Of a stretch of DNA of 40,384 bases, positions 16,526 through 25,450 are shown piece after piece. This DNA comes from Planctomycetota bacterium (GTDB lineage: Bacteria > Planctomycetota > Planctomycetia > Gemmatales > Gemmataceae): contig JAKBCS010000002.1 in NCBI GenBank assembly GCA_021807595.1, forward strand, positions 66,178 through 106,561. The letters are read 5' to 3'. Every line of letters begins with the position of its first letter. The first letter of the stretch is position 1. Both the position numbers and the translations under genes were made by a program. The notes under the pieces are model-generated. The model did no database searches and was not told where the DNA came from. It saw nothing but the letters and a program-made list of their open reading frames with translations.

Positions 16526-18457
16526 ATGTCCTCGCCTTTTCTCAGAGGCTTGTTCCTCTTCGCTGTTTTCGTGGCCGCGAATCGAGCGAGTTTTGCCGGT
16601 ACTTCCAACAGTCTCTTGGATGTCACGCCCGATGGCAAACGCTTACTCGTCGCCAACTCCGACAATGGCAGCGTCACCGTCGTCGATGCGACAACCCAGA
16701 AGGCTCTCCGCGAAATCGCCGTCGGCGACAAACCCGAAGGCGTGGCCTGGATCGGTAACGGACCCCTTGCGCTCGTCGCCGTCTACAACGAAGACATCAT
16801 CGCCTTTGTCGATACGGATAATGGCAAAATCGTCGAAAGGCTCTCGGTCGCCGACGAACCCTACGGCATCGTCGCGGTCGAGGACGGCAGTATCGCCTAC
16901 GTCACACACGAGTATCCCGGCATCGTCAGTGAGATCGACGTGGGCAAGCGCAAAGTTCTCCGCCAGATGAAAGCCGGCTCCATGCCGCGCGGCTTGGCGC
17001 TCAGTCCGGACGAAAAACGCTTGTACGTCACCGAGTTTTACACCGGCGTGCTGAACGCGCTCGACCGAACGAGCGGCAAGCTCGTCGATAGCTGGACCGG
17101 CCATTCCAGCGACAATCTGTGCCGCAACGTCATCGTGCATCCGCGCCGTCCGAAAGCCTATTTGTCGCACATTCGGTCGAAAATCGAAGTGATCGACGGC
17201 AGCGGCTCCATCTTCCCGCAGCTGAGTATTTGCGATCTCGTCCCGGCGAACCAGGAAGGCGGCAAACGGCGCAAGTCGATCGGCATGGACAGCTACAACG
17301 GCGTCTACGTCGTTACCAATCCTTGGGAGGCGGCGTTGTCCCCCGACGGCAAGCGGCTTTACACCATCTACGCCGGCACCAACGACATGAACGTCTCCGC
17401 GACGATCGACGACGATTACCGCGAAATTAAGCGCGTCGGCTACGCCGTCCGCGTCGGCCAAAATCCGCGCGCCGTTCGCGTCAGTCCCGACGGCAAGAAG
17501 GTCTATGTAGCCAACGCTCTCGATTTCGACGCGATGGTTCTCGACGCCCAGAGCCTGGAACGTCTGGCTCGAATCAAGTTGTGCGACCCGCCCAAGTCGC
17601 CGGAATGGGTGCGCGGCAAGATTTTGTTTAGCACCGCCGACCGCCCACTTTCGGGCCGTCGCTGGATTGCGTGTTCGTCGTGCCACCCCGATGGCCACAG
17701 CGACGGCCGCGTCTGGCAGAACCCGGAAGGATTGCGAAAAACGCCCCCCTTCATGGGGTTGGCCCATACGCATCCGCTGCATTGGTCCGCCGACCGCGAT
17801 GAAGTGCAAGACTTCGAATACACCATCCGCGGTCGGCTGATGCAAGGACCGGGACTCTTTCGCGGCCCGCTCAAACCGAAGAACGGCTTCGAACCGACAG
17901 AACTGAGCATGGACCTCTCGGGACGCTCCAAAGATCTCGACGCCCTGGCCGTGTACAGCAATTCGTTCGACTTCACGTTGTCGCCGCACATCCCCGCGCC
18001 GGGAAAGCTGTCTCCCGAAGCCGAGCGCGGCAAACGCTTGTTTTTCGCCGATGCCGTCGGCTGCGCGAAGTGCCACGGCGGACCCTATTACACCGACAGC
18101 ACTCTCAAAAAGCCGTTTAACCTGCACGACGTTGGCACGGGCGGAGACGATCCGTCCGAAAAGAATGGACCAAAGTACGACACACCGACTTTACTGGGCA
18201 TCTATCGCAGCGCACCCTACCTCCATCACGGCAAGGCCAAAACGCTGCGCGAAGTGTTGACGACGTGCAACCGAGCCGACAAGCACGGCAAAACGAGCCA
18301 TCTCAAGGGCAACGACCTCGACGATCTGGTTGCGTTTCTCAAGTCGTTGCCGTATGAGACGCCGCCGCAGCGGACGCCGAACACCGTGAAATATCGCTAC
18401 GACAAGAACGAGCATCGAGAACCGGCCGCCGGCGGAGGAGCGCAAGGGGTGAAGTGA
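16526..18457 (+). CDS. Exported beta-propeller and di-haem cytochrome c peroxidase-like fusion
   Basis: 643 residues; the ATG at 16526 follows AGGAG and gives a signal peptide (FLRGLFLFAVFVAANRASFAG). Residues of about 30-360 are YVTN-type propeller repeats, for example TPDGKRLLVANSDNGSVTVVD and SPDEKRLYVTEFYTGVLNALD. The C-terminal part has two c-type haem sites, CSSCH at 383-387 and CAKCH at 513-517, with HTHPLHW between them and the APYLHHGKAKTLREVL segment typical of CCP/MauG-like proteins. The family acts in the periplasm as a peroxidase or redox enzyme; substrate unknown. It starts 150 bp after the FAD oxidoreductase on the same strand; co-function is only a possibility. Confidence 0.85.
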   Translation: MSSPFLRGLFLFAVFVAANRASFAGTSNSLLDVTPDGKRLLVANSDNGSVTVVDATTQKALREIAVGDKPEGVAWIGNGPLALVAVYNEDIIAFVDTDNGKIVERLSVADEPYGIVAVEDGSIAYVTHEYPGIVSEIDVGKRKVLRQMKAGSMPRGLALSPDEKRLYVTEFYTGVLNALDRTSGKLVDSWTGHSSDNLCRNVIVHPRRPKAYLSHIRSKIEVIDGSGSIFPQLSICDLVPANQEGGKRRKSIGMDSYNGVYVVTNPWEAALSPDGKRLYTIYAGTNDMNVSATIDDDYREIKRVGYAVRVGQNPRAVRVSPDGKKVYVANALDFDAMVLDAQSLERLARIKLCDPPKSPEWVRGKILFSTADRPLSGRRWIACSSCHPDGHSDGRVWQNPEGLRKTPPFMGLAHTHPLHWSADRDEVQDFEYTIRGRLMQGPGLFRGPLKPKNGFEPTELSMDLSGRSKDLDALAVYSNSFDFTLSPHIPAPGKLSPEAERGKRLFFADAVGCAKCHGGPYYTDSTLKKPFNLHDVGTGGDDPSEKNGPKYDTPTLLGIYRSAPYLHHGKAKTLREVLTTCNRADKHGKTSHLKGNDLDDLVAFLKSLPYETPPQRTPNTVKYRYDKNEHREPAAGGGAQGVK

Positions 18458-18599
18458 GCGAAGGACGATTCGGCGAGTGTCCGCGCGCTCGTTCTCTCGT
18501 TGTCGTGGATAGTCGCCCTGCAATCGTCTAAACTAACGCTGTTGTCGCGCCGCGCGGGCTACGAGTGCCTCAACTGGACTACGCAATAGGAGTGATCCC

Positions 18600-18962
18600 A
18601 TGCCGGTTACATTGCACGAGGAAGCGGGCGGGAAATATGTGGCCATCGACCTGAGTGGCAAGTTGACTGCGGCAGATTATCAGCACTTCGGCGGCGAAAT
18701 TGACCGGCTGGTGCAGCGGGACGGCAAGATCCGCATGCTTTGTCTCATGCACGACTTCCACGGCTGGACTGCCGGGGCGCTGTGGGAAGACGTGAAGTTC
18801 GATTTCAAACATTTCAACCATCTGCATAAGATCGCATTGGTCGGCGAATCGAAATGGGAAGAGGGCATGGCCGTCTTTTGCAAGCCCTTTACGACGGCCA
18901 AAATACGCTACTTTGACCGTGCGAAAGTAGACGAAGCGAAGGCTTGGCTCGAAGCCGATTGA
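18600..18962 (+). CDS. SpoIIAA-like (STAS-fold) protein
   Basis: 120 residues with AGGAGTG ahead of the ATG. The layout matches the SpoIIAA-like family: an N-terminal GGKYVAIDLSGKLTAADY strand and helix, a KIRMLCLMHDFHGW core strand, then WEDVKFDFKHFNHLHKIALVG and a final KIRYFDRAKVDEAKAWL helix. These cytoplasmic single-domain proteins are relatives of anti-anti-sigma factors but usually lack the phosphorylated Ser, and their role is unclear. Its stop is 12 bp before the next gene start, so co-transcription with the M81 peptidase gene is very likely. Confidence 0.85.
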   Translation: MPVTLHEEAGGKYVAIDLSGKLTAADYQHFGGEIDRLVQRDGKIRMLCLMHDFHGWTAGALWEDVKFDFKHFNHLHKIALVGESKWEEGMAVFCKPFTTAKIRYFDRAKVDEAKAWLEAD

Positions 18963-18974
18963 GCGAGGTGGGCC

Positions 18975-20435
18975 ATGCGCATCGCCGTCGCCGGATTCAT
19001 GCACGAGTCGAATACGTTTCACCCCGTCCTCACCGGCCGCGCCGCTTTCGTCGAACAGAGTCTCACTCGTGGGAACGAGCTACTCGACGAGTGGCGCGAT
19101 TCGCCTCACGAAATCGGCGGCTTCCTGGAAGCCTCGCGCGTCGAAGGGTTTGAACCCGTCCCTCTAGTCGTCGCTTGGGCGACTCCCGGCGGTCCCGTCG
19201 CCGACGATTTCTTCGACGAAATCGCGGCGGAACTGTGCGACGCGCTCCGCGCTAGCCAAGCGGACGGACTTCTTTTGGCGCTGCACGGCGCGATGGTGAC
19301 TCCGTCTCAATGGGATGCCGACGGCGAGTTCTTGGCGCGGGTGCGTCGCGCTGTCGGCCCAGAGTTGCCGATCGTCGTCACGCTCGATCTGCACGGCAAT
19401 ATCTCGCAGCGACTCGTCGATGGTTGCGACGTGGCCGTGGCCTATCGCACCTGCCCGCACATCGATCAGCGCGAGTGCGGCCTGCGCGCCGCGTCGCTGC
19501 TCGTTCGACAGTTGCGCGGCACGATTCGACCGCGCATGGCGTTGGCCAAACCGCCGATGCTTCTCAACATCATGGCCCACGATACCTCGTTGCCGCCCTT
19601 ACGCCCGTTCGTGGATGCGATACGCGCGCTCGAGCATCAGTCGGGCATCCTCGCCGCCAGCCTGCTGCCCGGTTTCGCCTATGCCGACGTGCCGCACATG
19701 GGGCCGTCTGTCCTCGTGGCCGCCGACGGCGATCCCGCATTGGCGCACCGCGCCGCGGACACGCTGGCCGACGATCTATGGCAAGCGCGCGAGAGCTTCC
19801 TCAAGCCGCTGCCGGATCCGGCGAGCGCGGTGGCACAGGCACTTCTCGCCGAGCGACTTCCCGTCGTCCTCGTCGATACCGGGGACAATGTCGGCGGTGG
19901 GTCCGCTGGAGACGGGACCACCCTATTGCGCGAACTTCTGCGACAGGGAGCGAGCGCCAGCGTGGTCTGCTTGTTCGCTCCCGATGAAGTACGGCTATGT
20001 TCCGCCGTTGGCGTCGATGGCGAGGTGTCACTCATCGTTGGGGGCAAAGTAGATCGCCTGCACGGCGAACCCCTGCCCGTGACTGGCCGCGTCCGCTTGC
20101 TCCACGAAGGCACTTATATCGAGCCGGAGGTGAGACACGGTGGCCGGCGCGTCAATCGTATGGGCGCGACGGCCCTCGTCGAACTTCCCGGACACAATCT
20201 GTTGGTTCTTCATTCCCTTCGCCATCCTCCGTTTAGCCTGGGGCAGTTGACCTGTCTGGGGATTCGACCGCGAGAGCAGCGCATCCTGGTCGTCAAAGCC
20301 GCCATTGCCTATAAGGCGGCTTATGCTCCCCTCGGCGGCACCATCGTCGAAGTCGATACGCCCGGTTTAACCGCCGTCAATCCCGAACGCTTCTCCTATC
20401 GCCACGTTCGCCGACCGCTCTATCCCCTCGACTAA
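18975..20435 (+). CDS. M81 family metallopeptidase (MlrC/microcystinase C-like)
   Basis: 486 residues, the typical size of MlrC-type proteins. GAGGTGG lies before the ATG. Metal-site motifs of the family are visible: HESNTF (His10, Glu11), ALHGAM (His104) and TLDLHGNIS (His140). Later blocks are the RTCPHIDQRE segment, the glycine-rich GDNVGGGSAGDGT in the C-terminal MlrC domain, and the closing FSYRHVRRPLYPLD. MlrC was named for a microcystin-degrading gene, but most relatives have unknown substrates, so a general metallo-amidohydrolase role is the safe reading. It overlaps in transcription with the SpoIIAA-like gene (12-bp spacer). Confidence 0.88.
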   Translation: MRIAVAGFMHESNTFHPVLTGRAAFVEQSLTRGNELLDEWRDSPHEIGGFLEASRVEGFEPVPLVVAWATPGGPVADDFFDEIAAELCDALRASQADGLLLALHGAMVTPSQWDADGEFLARVRRAVGPELPIVVTLDLHGNISQRLVDGCDVAVAYRTCPHIDQRECGLRAASLLVRQLRGTIRPRMALAKPPMLLNIMAHDTSLPPLRPFVDAIRALEHQSGILAASLLPGFAYADVPHMGPSVLVAADGDPALAHRAADTLADDLWQARESFLKPLPDPASAVAQALLAERLPVVLVDTGDNVGGGSAGDGTTLLRELLRQGASASVVCLFAPDEVRLCSAVGVDGEVSLIVGGKVDRLHGEPLPVTGRVRLLHEGTYIEPEVRHGGRRVNRMGATALVELPGHNLLVLHSLRHPPFSLGQLTCLGIRPREQRILVVKAAIAYKAAYAPLGGTIVEVDTPGLTAVNPERFSYRHVRRPLYPLD

Positions 20436-20469
20436 CCTTCCGCTTGCGCCGTCGTCCTGGAGTGGCGCG

Positions 20470-20499
20470 TTGTCCTGTTTCAGCCTGCTTGCGTATAAT
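20470..20499 (+). promoter_or_regulatory. Candidate sigma70-type promoter for trxA
   Basis: TTGTCC (20470-20475) and a perfect TATAAT (20494-20499) are 18 bp apart. The start would fall about 110 bases upstream of the thioredoxin ATG, leaving a leader with no obvious structure. Confidence 0.5.
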
Positions 20500-20618
20500 G
20501 TCGATAGGAGTTACCGGACAAAACCCGTCGGAAGGCAGGTAATCCATCCCGACATTCGATCGGTTGGGTAGGAAAGCCCGACTTTCGGTAGAGACAAGCT
20601 ATTTGAAAGGCGAGACGC

Positions 20619-20957
20619 ATGGCGAGCGCGAATGTGATCGAGTTGACTTCGGCGAATTGGGAAAAGGAAGTCGCGCAGAGCGAGATCCCCGTTCTAGTGG
20701 ACTTTTGGGCCGTCTGGTGCGGCCCCTGTCGCATGTTGGCACCGACGATTGATAAGGTCGCCGCCCAGTTTGCGGGCAAGGTCAAAGTCGGCAAGCTGAA
20801 CACCGATGAATCGCAGGACATCGCCATTAAGTACGGCATCTCCGCCATCCCGCAGATTCTTCTGTTCAAGGGAGGCGATCAGCCCGTCGACAAACAGATC
20901 GGCAATCAGCCGATGGACAACATCGTAAAGATGCTCAATCGCGCGCTCGAATCCTGA
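20619..20957 (+). CDS. trxA: Thioredoxin
   Basis: 112 residues, normal thioredoxin length. A general cytoplasmic protein-disulfide reductase, reduced by thioredoxin reductase. The active site is WCGPC (Cys34, Cys37) within VLVDFWAVWCGPC, the cis-Pro is Pro78 in ISAIPQILLFKGG, and the KVGKLNTDE strand is standard. AAAGGCGAG precedes the ATG. It has its own probable promoter and stands apart from the flanking genes; no reductase is adjacent. Confidence 0.95.
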   Translation: MASANVIELTSANWEKEVAQSEIPVLVDFWAVWCGPCRMLAPTIDKVAAQFAGKVKVGKLNTDESQDIAIKYGISAIPQILLFKGGDQPVDKQIGNQPMDNIVKMLNRALES

Positions 20958-21093
20958 GCGAGCCGGAGTGCCGTCCCGAATCGCCGACGAGGACTTCTCT
21001 TTCCGGCGTTTCGGGACGCCTCATTCAAGTATGCGGGGATAGTTGGCCGATCTAGGAGGAGACTTCGAATCGCGCCATGTGAGGATCCCCCGA

Positions 21094-23298
21094 ATGGACT
21101 CTGCTCCCGTCTCCGCATCCTCGTTGCCAATCGAGACATCTCCGGGCGCGTTGGGTGAACTGGTCGTTCAGAACGGGCGGCAGAAGGGCGCGCGCCGCGC
21201 CCTGGTATCGGCGTTGACGCTCCTCGGCAGCGATGCCCAATGTGAGTTTCATTTGAACGTCGAGGGGGTCGAGCCGTTGCATTGCGCCATCGTACAAGGC
21301 AGCTCCGGCTTGCTCTTGCGCGACCTGGACACGGCCTCCGGCTCGTTCGTCAACGGCGAGTCGGTTCGTGAAACCCTGTTACAAGACGGCGACATCCTCG
21401 CTGTCGGCCCGTTTCAATTTGCGATTTTTCTTTCCTCACGCGCCGAACCGGCGAATGCAGCGTCGCTTCAGGCCGAGCGCGATGCGCTGCGCATTCAGGC
21501 TGCGGCGGTGGCAGCTCAACAGGCCGCCTTGGCCGATGAAGAAGCACAGCTGCAACAAAGACGCAAGGCGCTGGTTCGACAAAAAGAACAATTGGCCTCG
21601 CATCTCGACGAACGCCGCAAACAGCTTCTCGGGCTGCGCGAGCAAGTACGACGAGATCGAGCGACCCTGAAAGCCGAGACGGAAGATGCGAGGCGACAGA
21701 GCGAGGAGATGCGCGCGGCAATCGACGTGGAGCGCGAAGCCGTGCGCGCCGAGATGCAGCGGGCCGAAAAAGAACGACGACGATTCGCGGAGTTGCGCAA
21801 ACGTCTTAAAAAACGGTGGAAGAAGCATTGGCACCTCCACGAGAAAGCCTTGGGGCAGCGCGAACAAGAGGCGATCGCAGAACGCGCGACAATCGAACGG
21901 GATGCGGAAACGCTGAGGCGGGAGCGCGTGCTGTTGACGCAGATGCAATTGCGATTCAACGGAGAGATGGAACTGGGCCGACGCCAGCTTCACGACGAAT
22001 GGCAGCAGCTTGGTCTGGCTCAACAACAGTGGGAAGTCTGTTTGAATCAGGAGCAGATGGAGCGCGGCCATCGGCTGCGCGAACTCGATCGGAAAACGGC
22101 GGCGACGGCGACGGCGGAGCAAGCGTTGGCCGAGCAACGCCGACTCGCGGAAGAGCTTCATTTGAGACTATGCAGGGAAGCGGAAGGGTTGGAGTGCCGC
22201 ATCAACAATCGGCGAGCGAAACTCTTGGAATGTGAAAAGCAAGCGACAGAAGGTACGCCGCGGGTATCGGTCGAGGAGCCAACGGCGATGATTGTCTCCC
22301 GTCGCCCTGAACCGGAGACGCCGCGCGTCCTGGAGCGTCTGGCCGGCGATTTGGCGGACCAACGACGCCGACTGCTCGAACAGTGGCAGTGTTTACTGAA
22401 ACTCCATGAAGCGTGGGAGCCGGAACGATCTGCCCTACTCGCACAATTTGAGGCGTCGGCGAGAGAATTGGTCTTGGTCGAGCAACGGCTGACGGAGCGC
22501 GAAAAAAATCTGATGGTTGCCGAGGACTATATCGGCCGTCGTCATCAGGCTCTGGCCGATGTTCGGTATTCGCTGGAAGCCTGGCAAGCGCGGTTGACGG
22601 CACGCGAAACCTTCTTAGACAACGAGCGCGCGATGCTCCTTGCCGACGTGAGGGCGCGCGAAGAATTGGCCGAGACTCGGATGCAGCGCTTGGAAGACAT
22701 GCGGCAACGGCGGGCCCGGCGGCGCAGTCAAGAAATCGAAGAGTTGCGCGCGGCCCGCAATCTGCACGAACGGATGCGCCGCGATTACGCACTGTTGTGG
22801 CAGGAATGCCAAGATCGACGCAGCGCACTGATTCTCGAGCAGCGCGAGTTTGCCGCCAAGGCCATGGCTTTGGAGCAATTTCGTCAGGAGTTGCTCGGTC
22901 GAGCCGCCGACTCGCCGGAAGTCGAGAAGCGTCTGGAACGCCTTCACCGCCGCCATCGGGACCGGCTTCAGGCGGAGCAACACGATCTGAAGCGCGAACG
23001 GGACGCCGTCGTGGCAGACACCAAACGACTCGATCGCCGTGCGGCAAGTCTCGTTGAACGAGAAGAAAAGCATGTCGATCAACACGAGGAATGGATGCGG
23101 CAAATGGCCGATTGGGAAGATCGGCACGAAGCGGCTACCGATTTGGAAGAGCAGCGACGGCAAGAGTTACAACATTGGCAAATGCTTCACGAAGTGGATC
23201 GGCGTCAACTGCTCGAATTGCGCGAGGAGGTGGAGCGCATCGCTCGTCTGTTGCTGGAAGAAGGTGACAGTCCGACCCCCGAATCGCTCGCGGCTTAA
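21094..23298 (+). CDS. FHA-like domain plus very long coiled coil
   Basis: 734 residues from the ATG at 21094, which has GAGGAT about 8 bases upstream; a TTG at 21043 in the same frame precedes a strong GGAGGAG and is the main alternative. Residues 21-112 have the FHA fold pattern (LLGSDAQCEFHL, then a RDLDTASGSFVNG turn and LLQDGDILAVGPFQFAIF). The phosphothreonine-binding residues are largely replaced: GS for GR, EPLH for SRxH and ASG for TNG, so phosphopeptide binding is doubtful. Residues of about 120-725 are continuous charged coiled coil with a short break near 400-430. No membrane segment. Likely a cytoplasmic scaffold; function unknown. A palindromic element begins at its stop codon. 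Confidence 0.8.
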   Translation: MDSAPVSASSLPIETSPGALGELVVQNGRQKGARRALVSALTLLGSDAQCEFHLNVEGVEPLHCAIVQGSSGLLLRDLDTASGSFVNGESVRETLLQDGDILAVGPFQFAIFLSSRAEPANAASLQAERDALRIQAAAVAAQQAALADEEAQLQQRRKALVRQKEQLASHLDERRKQLLGLREQVRRDRATLKAETEDARRQSEEMRAAIDVEREAVRAEMQRAEKERRRFAELRKRLKKRWKKHWHLHEKALGQREQEAIAERATIERDAETLRRERVLLTQMQLRFNGEMELGRRQLHDEWQQLGLAQQQWEVCLNQEQMERGHRLRELDRKTAATATAEQALAEQRRLAEELHLRLCREAEGLECRINNRRAKLLECEKQATEGTPRVSVEEPTAMIVSRRPEPETPRVLERLAGDLADQRRRLLEQWQCLLKLHEAWEPERSALLAQFEASARELVLVEQRLTEREKNLMVAEDYIGRRHQALADVRYSLEAWQARLTARETFLDNERAMLLADVRAREELAETRMQRLEDMRQRRARRRSQEIEELRAARNLHERMRRDYALLWQECQDRRSALILEQREFAAKAMALEQFRQELLGRAADSPEVEKRLERLHRRHRDRLQAEQHDLKRERDAVVADTKRLDRRAASLVEREEKHVDQHEEWMRQMADWEDRHEAATDLEEQRRQELQHWQMLHEVDRRQLLELREEVERIARLLLEEGDSPTPESLAA

Positions 23299-23369
23299 CC
23301 GTACAGCGCTACTCCCCTCTCCCCTGCATTCAGGAACGAGGGGAGAATCCAAGAGTATCGCTGTACGGT
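23298..23369. repeat. Short MITE-like element, GTACAGCGC terminal inverted repeat
   Basis: ACCGTACAGCG at 23298-23308 is the exact reverse complement of 23359-23369. A single CCCCTCTCCCC/GAGGGGAG hairpin lies inside. It begins on the last base of the TAA of the FHA/coiled-coil gene and ends 22 bp before the convergent pyrD stop. The termini match those of 10824-11023, and in both cases the element directly follows a TAA. Confidence 0.75.
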
Positions 23370-23390
23370 GAAGCTCGATCGGCGGCAATG

Positions 23391-24299
23391 TTAGGTTCGC
23401 AAGGTTCCCACGATGTCGTGGACGCTGGAGGCCCCCAAGAGTTCCAGGGCTTCGGGGAGTCGATCGACCGCGCGCATCGACGCGGTCGGATCGTAGAAAT
23501 TGACCGTTCCCATCTGGACCGCGCTCGCCCCCGCAACGAGAAACTCCATCGCATCGTCCACGGTGGCGATTCCGCCTATGCCTACAATCGGCACGCTCAG
23601 CTGCCGCGCCACTTGATAAACGATCCGCAACGCCAAAGGCTTGATGGCCGGGCCGCTCAAACCGCCGGTTACGTTGCCGAGGATCGGCCGCCGCCGCCGC
23701 CAATCGAGCGCCAGTCCGACGAAGGTGTTGACCAGCGAAAGGGCATCGGCTCCCGCCTCGACCGCTGCGCGGGCGATGGGAACGATGTTCGTGACGTTCG
23801 GCGTTAGCTTGGCGAGGATCGGCAAGGGGCAGACGGCGCGCACGCGCTGGACGACGCGCCGCGTGGCCTCCGGCTCAATGGCGAAGTCGATGCCGCCCGC
23901 CACGTTCGGACACGACAGATTCAGTTCCACCGCCGCGATACCGACCTCTTGCCCCAACAGGGCCGCCATGTCCACGAAATCGTCTTCGTTCTCGCCGGCG
24001 ATGTTGGCGATAATTGCGGTCGGCAAAGTGCGCAAATAAGGCAAGTGATGGTGAATAAAATGCTCGATGCCGTCGTTGTCGAGTCCGATGGCGTTGAGCA
24101 TGCCGGAGGGGGTTTCGACGGTTCGAGGCGGTGCGTTGCCGGCGCGCGGATGGCGCGTCACGGTTTTCGGCACGACGCCGCCGAGGCGAGAGAAATCCAC
24201 GACGCCGGACATTTCACGCGCGTAGCCGAACGTACCCGAAGCAACGAGGATCGGATTCTGCAGAGACAGACGGCCCAAACGAACGGATAGGTCGATCAT
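23391..24299 (-). CDS. pyrD: Dihydroorotate dehydrogenase, class 1B-type catalytic subunit
   Basis: 302 residues. It oxidises dihydroorotate to orotate in pyrimidine synthesis with FMN. Seen: [15 protein letters not shown] near the start, the [14 protein letters not shown] block, the substrate/catalytic motif ELNLSCPN with Cys130 (Cys as catalytic base marks class 1 enzymes), [10 protein letters not shown] and the phosphate-binding [28 protein letters not shown]. The ATG at 24299 gives the family's usual MIDLSVRLG start; a longer frame to 24359 runs into a repeat. Class 1B normally pairs with a PyrK electron-transfer subunit, which is not in the window, so use of another acceptor or a distant pyrK cannot be separated. 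Confidence 0.93.
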   Translation of the reverse strand: MIDLSVRLGRLSLQNPILVASGTFGYAREMSGVVDFSRLGGVVPKTVTRHPRAGNAPPRTVETPSGMLNAIGLDNDGIEHFIHHHLPYLRTLPTAIIANIAGENEDDFVDMAALLGQEVGIAAVELNLSCPNVAGGIDFAIEPEATRRVVQRVRAVCPLPILAKLTPNVTNIVPIARAAVEAGADALSLVNTFVGLALDWRRRRPILGNVTGGLSGPAIKPLALRIVYQVARQLSVPIVGIGGIATVDDAMEFLVAGASAVQMGTVNFYDPTASMRAVDRLPEALELLGASSVHDIVGTLRT

Positions 24300-24360
24300 C
24301 GCGCCACGTCTTCTTGGACGACGGGTAAGAGACTGCCCCGAACGGGTATTTCCAGCCATT

Positions 24361-24396
24361 TCGCCCCCGCTCCCTTACGGTCGCGGCTCTGAAATC
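24361..24396. repeat. Second copy of the GAGCCGCGAC-family arm
   Basis: Read on the minus strand this 36-bp stretch matches 711-746 with about four differences. Here only one arm is evident. It lies upstream of pyrD, between pyrD and the AraC-type gene, both on the minus strand. Confidence 0.6.
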
Positions 24397-24503
24397 ACCC
24401 TCGTGGGACAGGCACTATGGAGGTTCTCCAAATCACCGTTCCTGTTTTATGGAGAAACCCGCCTCGTCGCCAAAGGAGAAATGGACCGGAGGAAGGGGGC
24501 GGT

Positions 24504-25379
24504 CTATGCGTCGTCGGATTCGGCGCAGCGTCTTCGCCAAGTGTGCGGGGGCATGGCTCGGTGGCGTTTGAAGGCGCGGTAGAAACTCGATAAATCCTCG
24601 TAACCGGTCTCGAAGGCAATGGTCAAAATGCTGCGCGACGATTCGGCCAACAATCGACAGGCATAGTCGATCCGGAGCTTTGTAAGATAGGAAGACCATG
24701 ATTCTCCGGTTATTTCCCGAAAGAGCCGCGTGAAGAGACGGCGACTCACGGCCAGTTCGGAGGCCACATGGTCCAAGTCCGTAGGCTCAAAAAAGCGATG
24801 GGTAAGCTCGGCGATGTACTGAGCAACCGCCTTTCGATGGTCGGACGACGCATCGGTGAGCGCGGCGGGGGGAAGCATCTCTAAATGAGACCGTGCCAGT
24901 TTGGTCAGAAGTTGCAGCGTGAGTCCCAGCATGAGCGTGTTGCGTCCGGGGCGAGAGAGCGTCTGCTCGAAAAGCAGCTGTCGAAGGTCGGCCCGAACCT
25001 GAACGGCCAACAGCTTGCCGTTGGGCAATACGCCCGGTGGAAGGTGTTGCAACAACGGCGGTTCGTGCTGCAATACGGCCGGGGCGATGCAGATGCCGTA
25101 GAGCGCCAACGGTTCGGAAGGGTTATCCTCAATGCGATGAACCCGGCCGGGCGGCACGAAGAGAATGTCTCCCTCTTGGGCCGGATGGCGGCGGTCGTCG
25201 ATAGCGAGTACGCCGATCCCCTTTAGGACGTAGAAGATCTCCATGAAGTCGTGACGTTGCGCGCTCATGCGAAAGTCGGGAGCGTGATGGCTTTCCAGCA
25301 CGAATACGCCGTGCGCTGGAAGAGCCACCTCGACGGGTCGACGTTGATAGGTTTGCTCCACGACTTCGTCTCCGCACAC
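24504..25379 (-). CDS. AraC-family transcriptional regulator with cupin sensor domain
   Basis: 291 residues if started at the GTG at 25379; a GTG six codons later (25361) has a better spaced GGAG and may be the real start. The N-terminal half is a cupin-like sensor (FMEIFYVLKGIGVLAIDDRRH, then EGDILFVPPGRVHRIED), which in the family binds a small ligand. The C-terminal 100 residues hold two helix-turn-helix units: LDHVASELAVSRRLFTRLFR and SILTIAFETGYEDLSSFYRAF, followed by the FKRHRAMPPHTWRRR ending. The target genes are not evident; the adjacent SDR gene upstream (71 bp, same strand) is a possible partner. Ligand unknown. Confidence 0.88.
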   Translation of the reverse strand: MCGDEVVEQTYQRRPVEVALPAHGVFVLESHHAPDFRMSAQRHDFMEIFYVLKGIGVLAIDDRRHPAQEGDILFVPPGRVHRIEDNPSEPLALYGICIAPAVLQHEPPLLQHLPPGVLPNGKLLAVQVRADLRQLLFEQTLSRPGRNTLMLGLTLQLLTKLARSHLEMLPPAALTDASSDHRKAVAQYIAELTHRFFEPTDLDHVASELAVSRRLFTRLFREITGESWSSYLTKLRIDYACRLLAESSRSILTIAFETGYEDLSSFYRAFKRHRAMPPHTWRRRCAESDDA

Positions 25380-25450
25380 AGGAGAGATGACCGATATCGG
25401 ACTCTTTTTTCGTCCTCGACGACCGGGGAGAGGGGAATCTCGCGGCGCGA

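Noticed and set aside
16643-18127. A 494-codon open frame on the minus strand, antisense to the propeller/cytochrome gene
   Set aside because: It lies wholly opposite a gene with clear haem and propeller motifs; its sequence shows no family pattern and it has no ribosome site. Long antisense frames are common in this GC-rich DNA.
21436-23163. Several long minus-strand frames opposite the FHA/coiled-coil gene
   Set aside because: They are shadows of a repetitive, GC-rich coiled-coil coding region and have no family traits.
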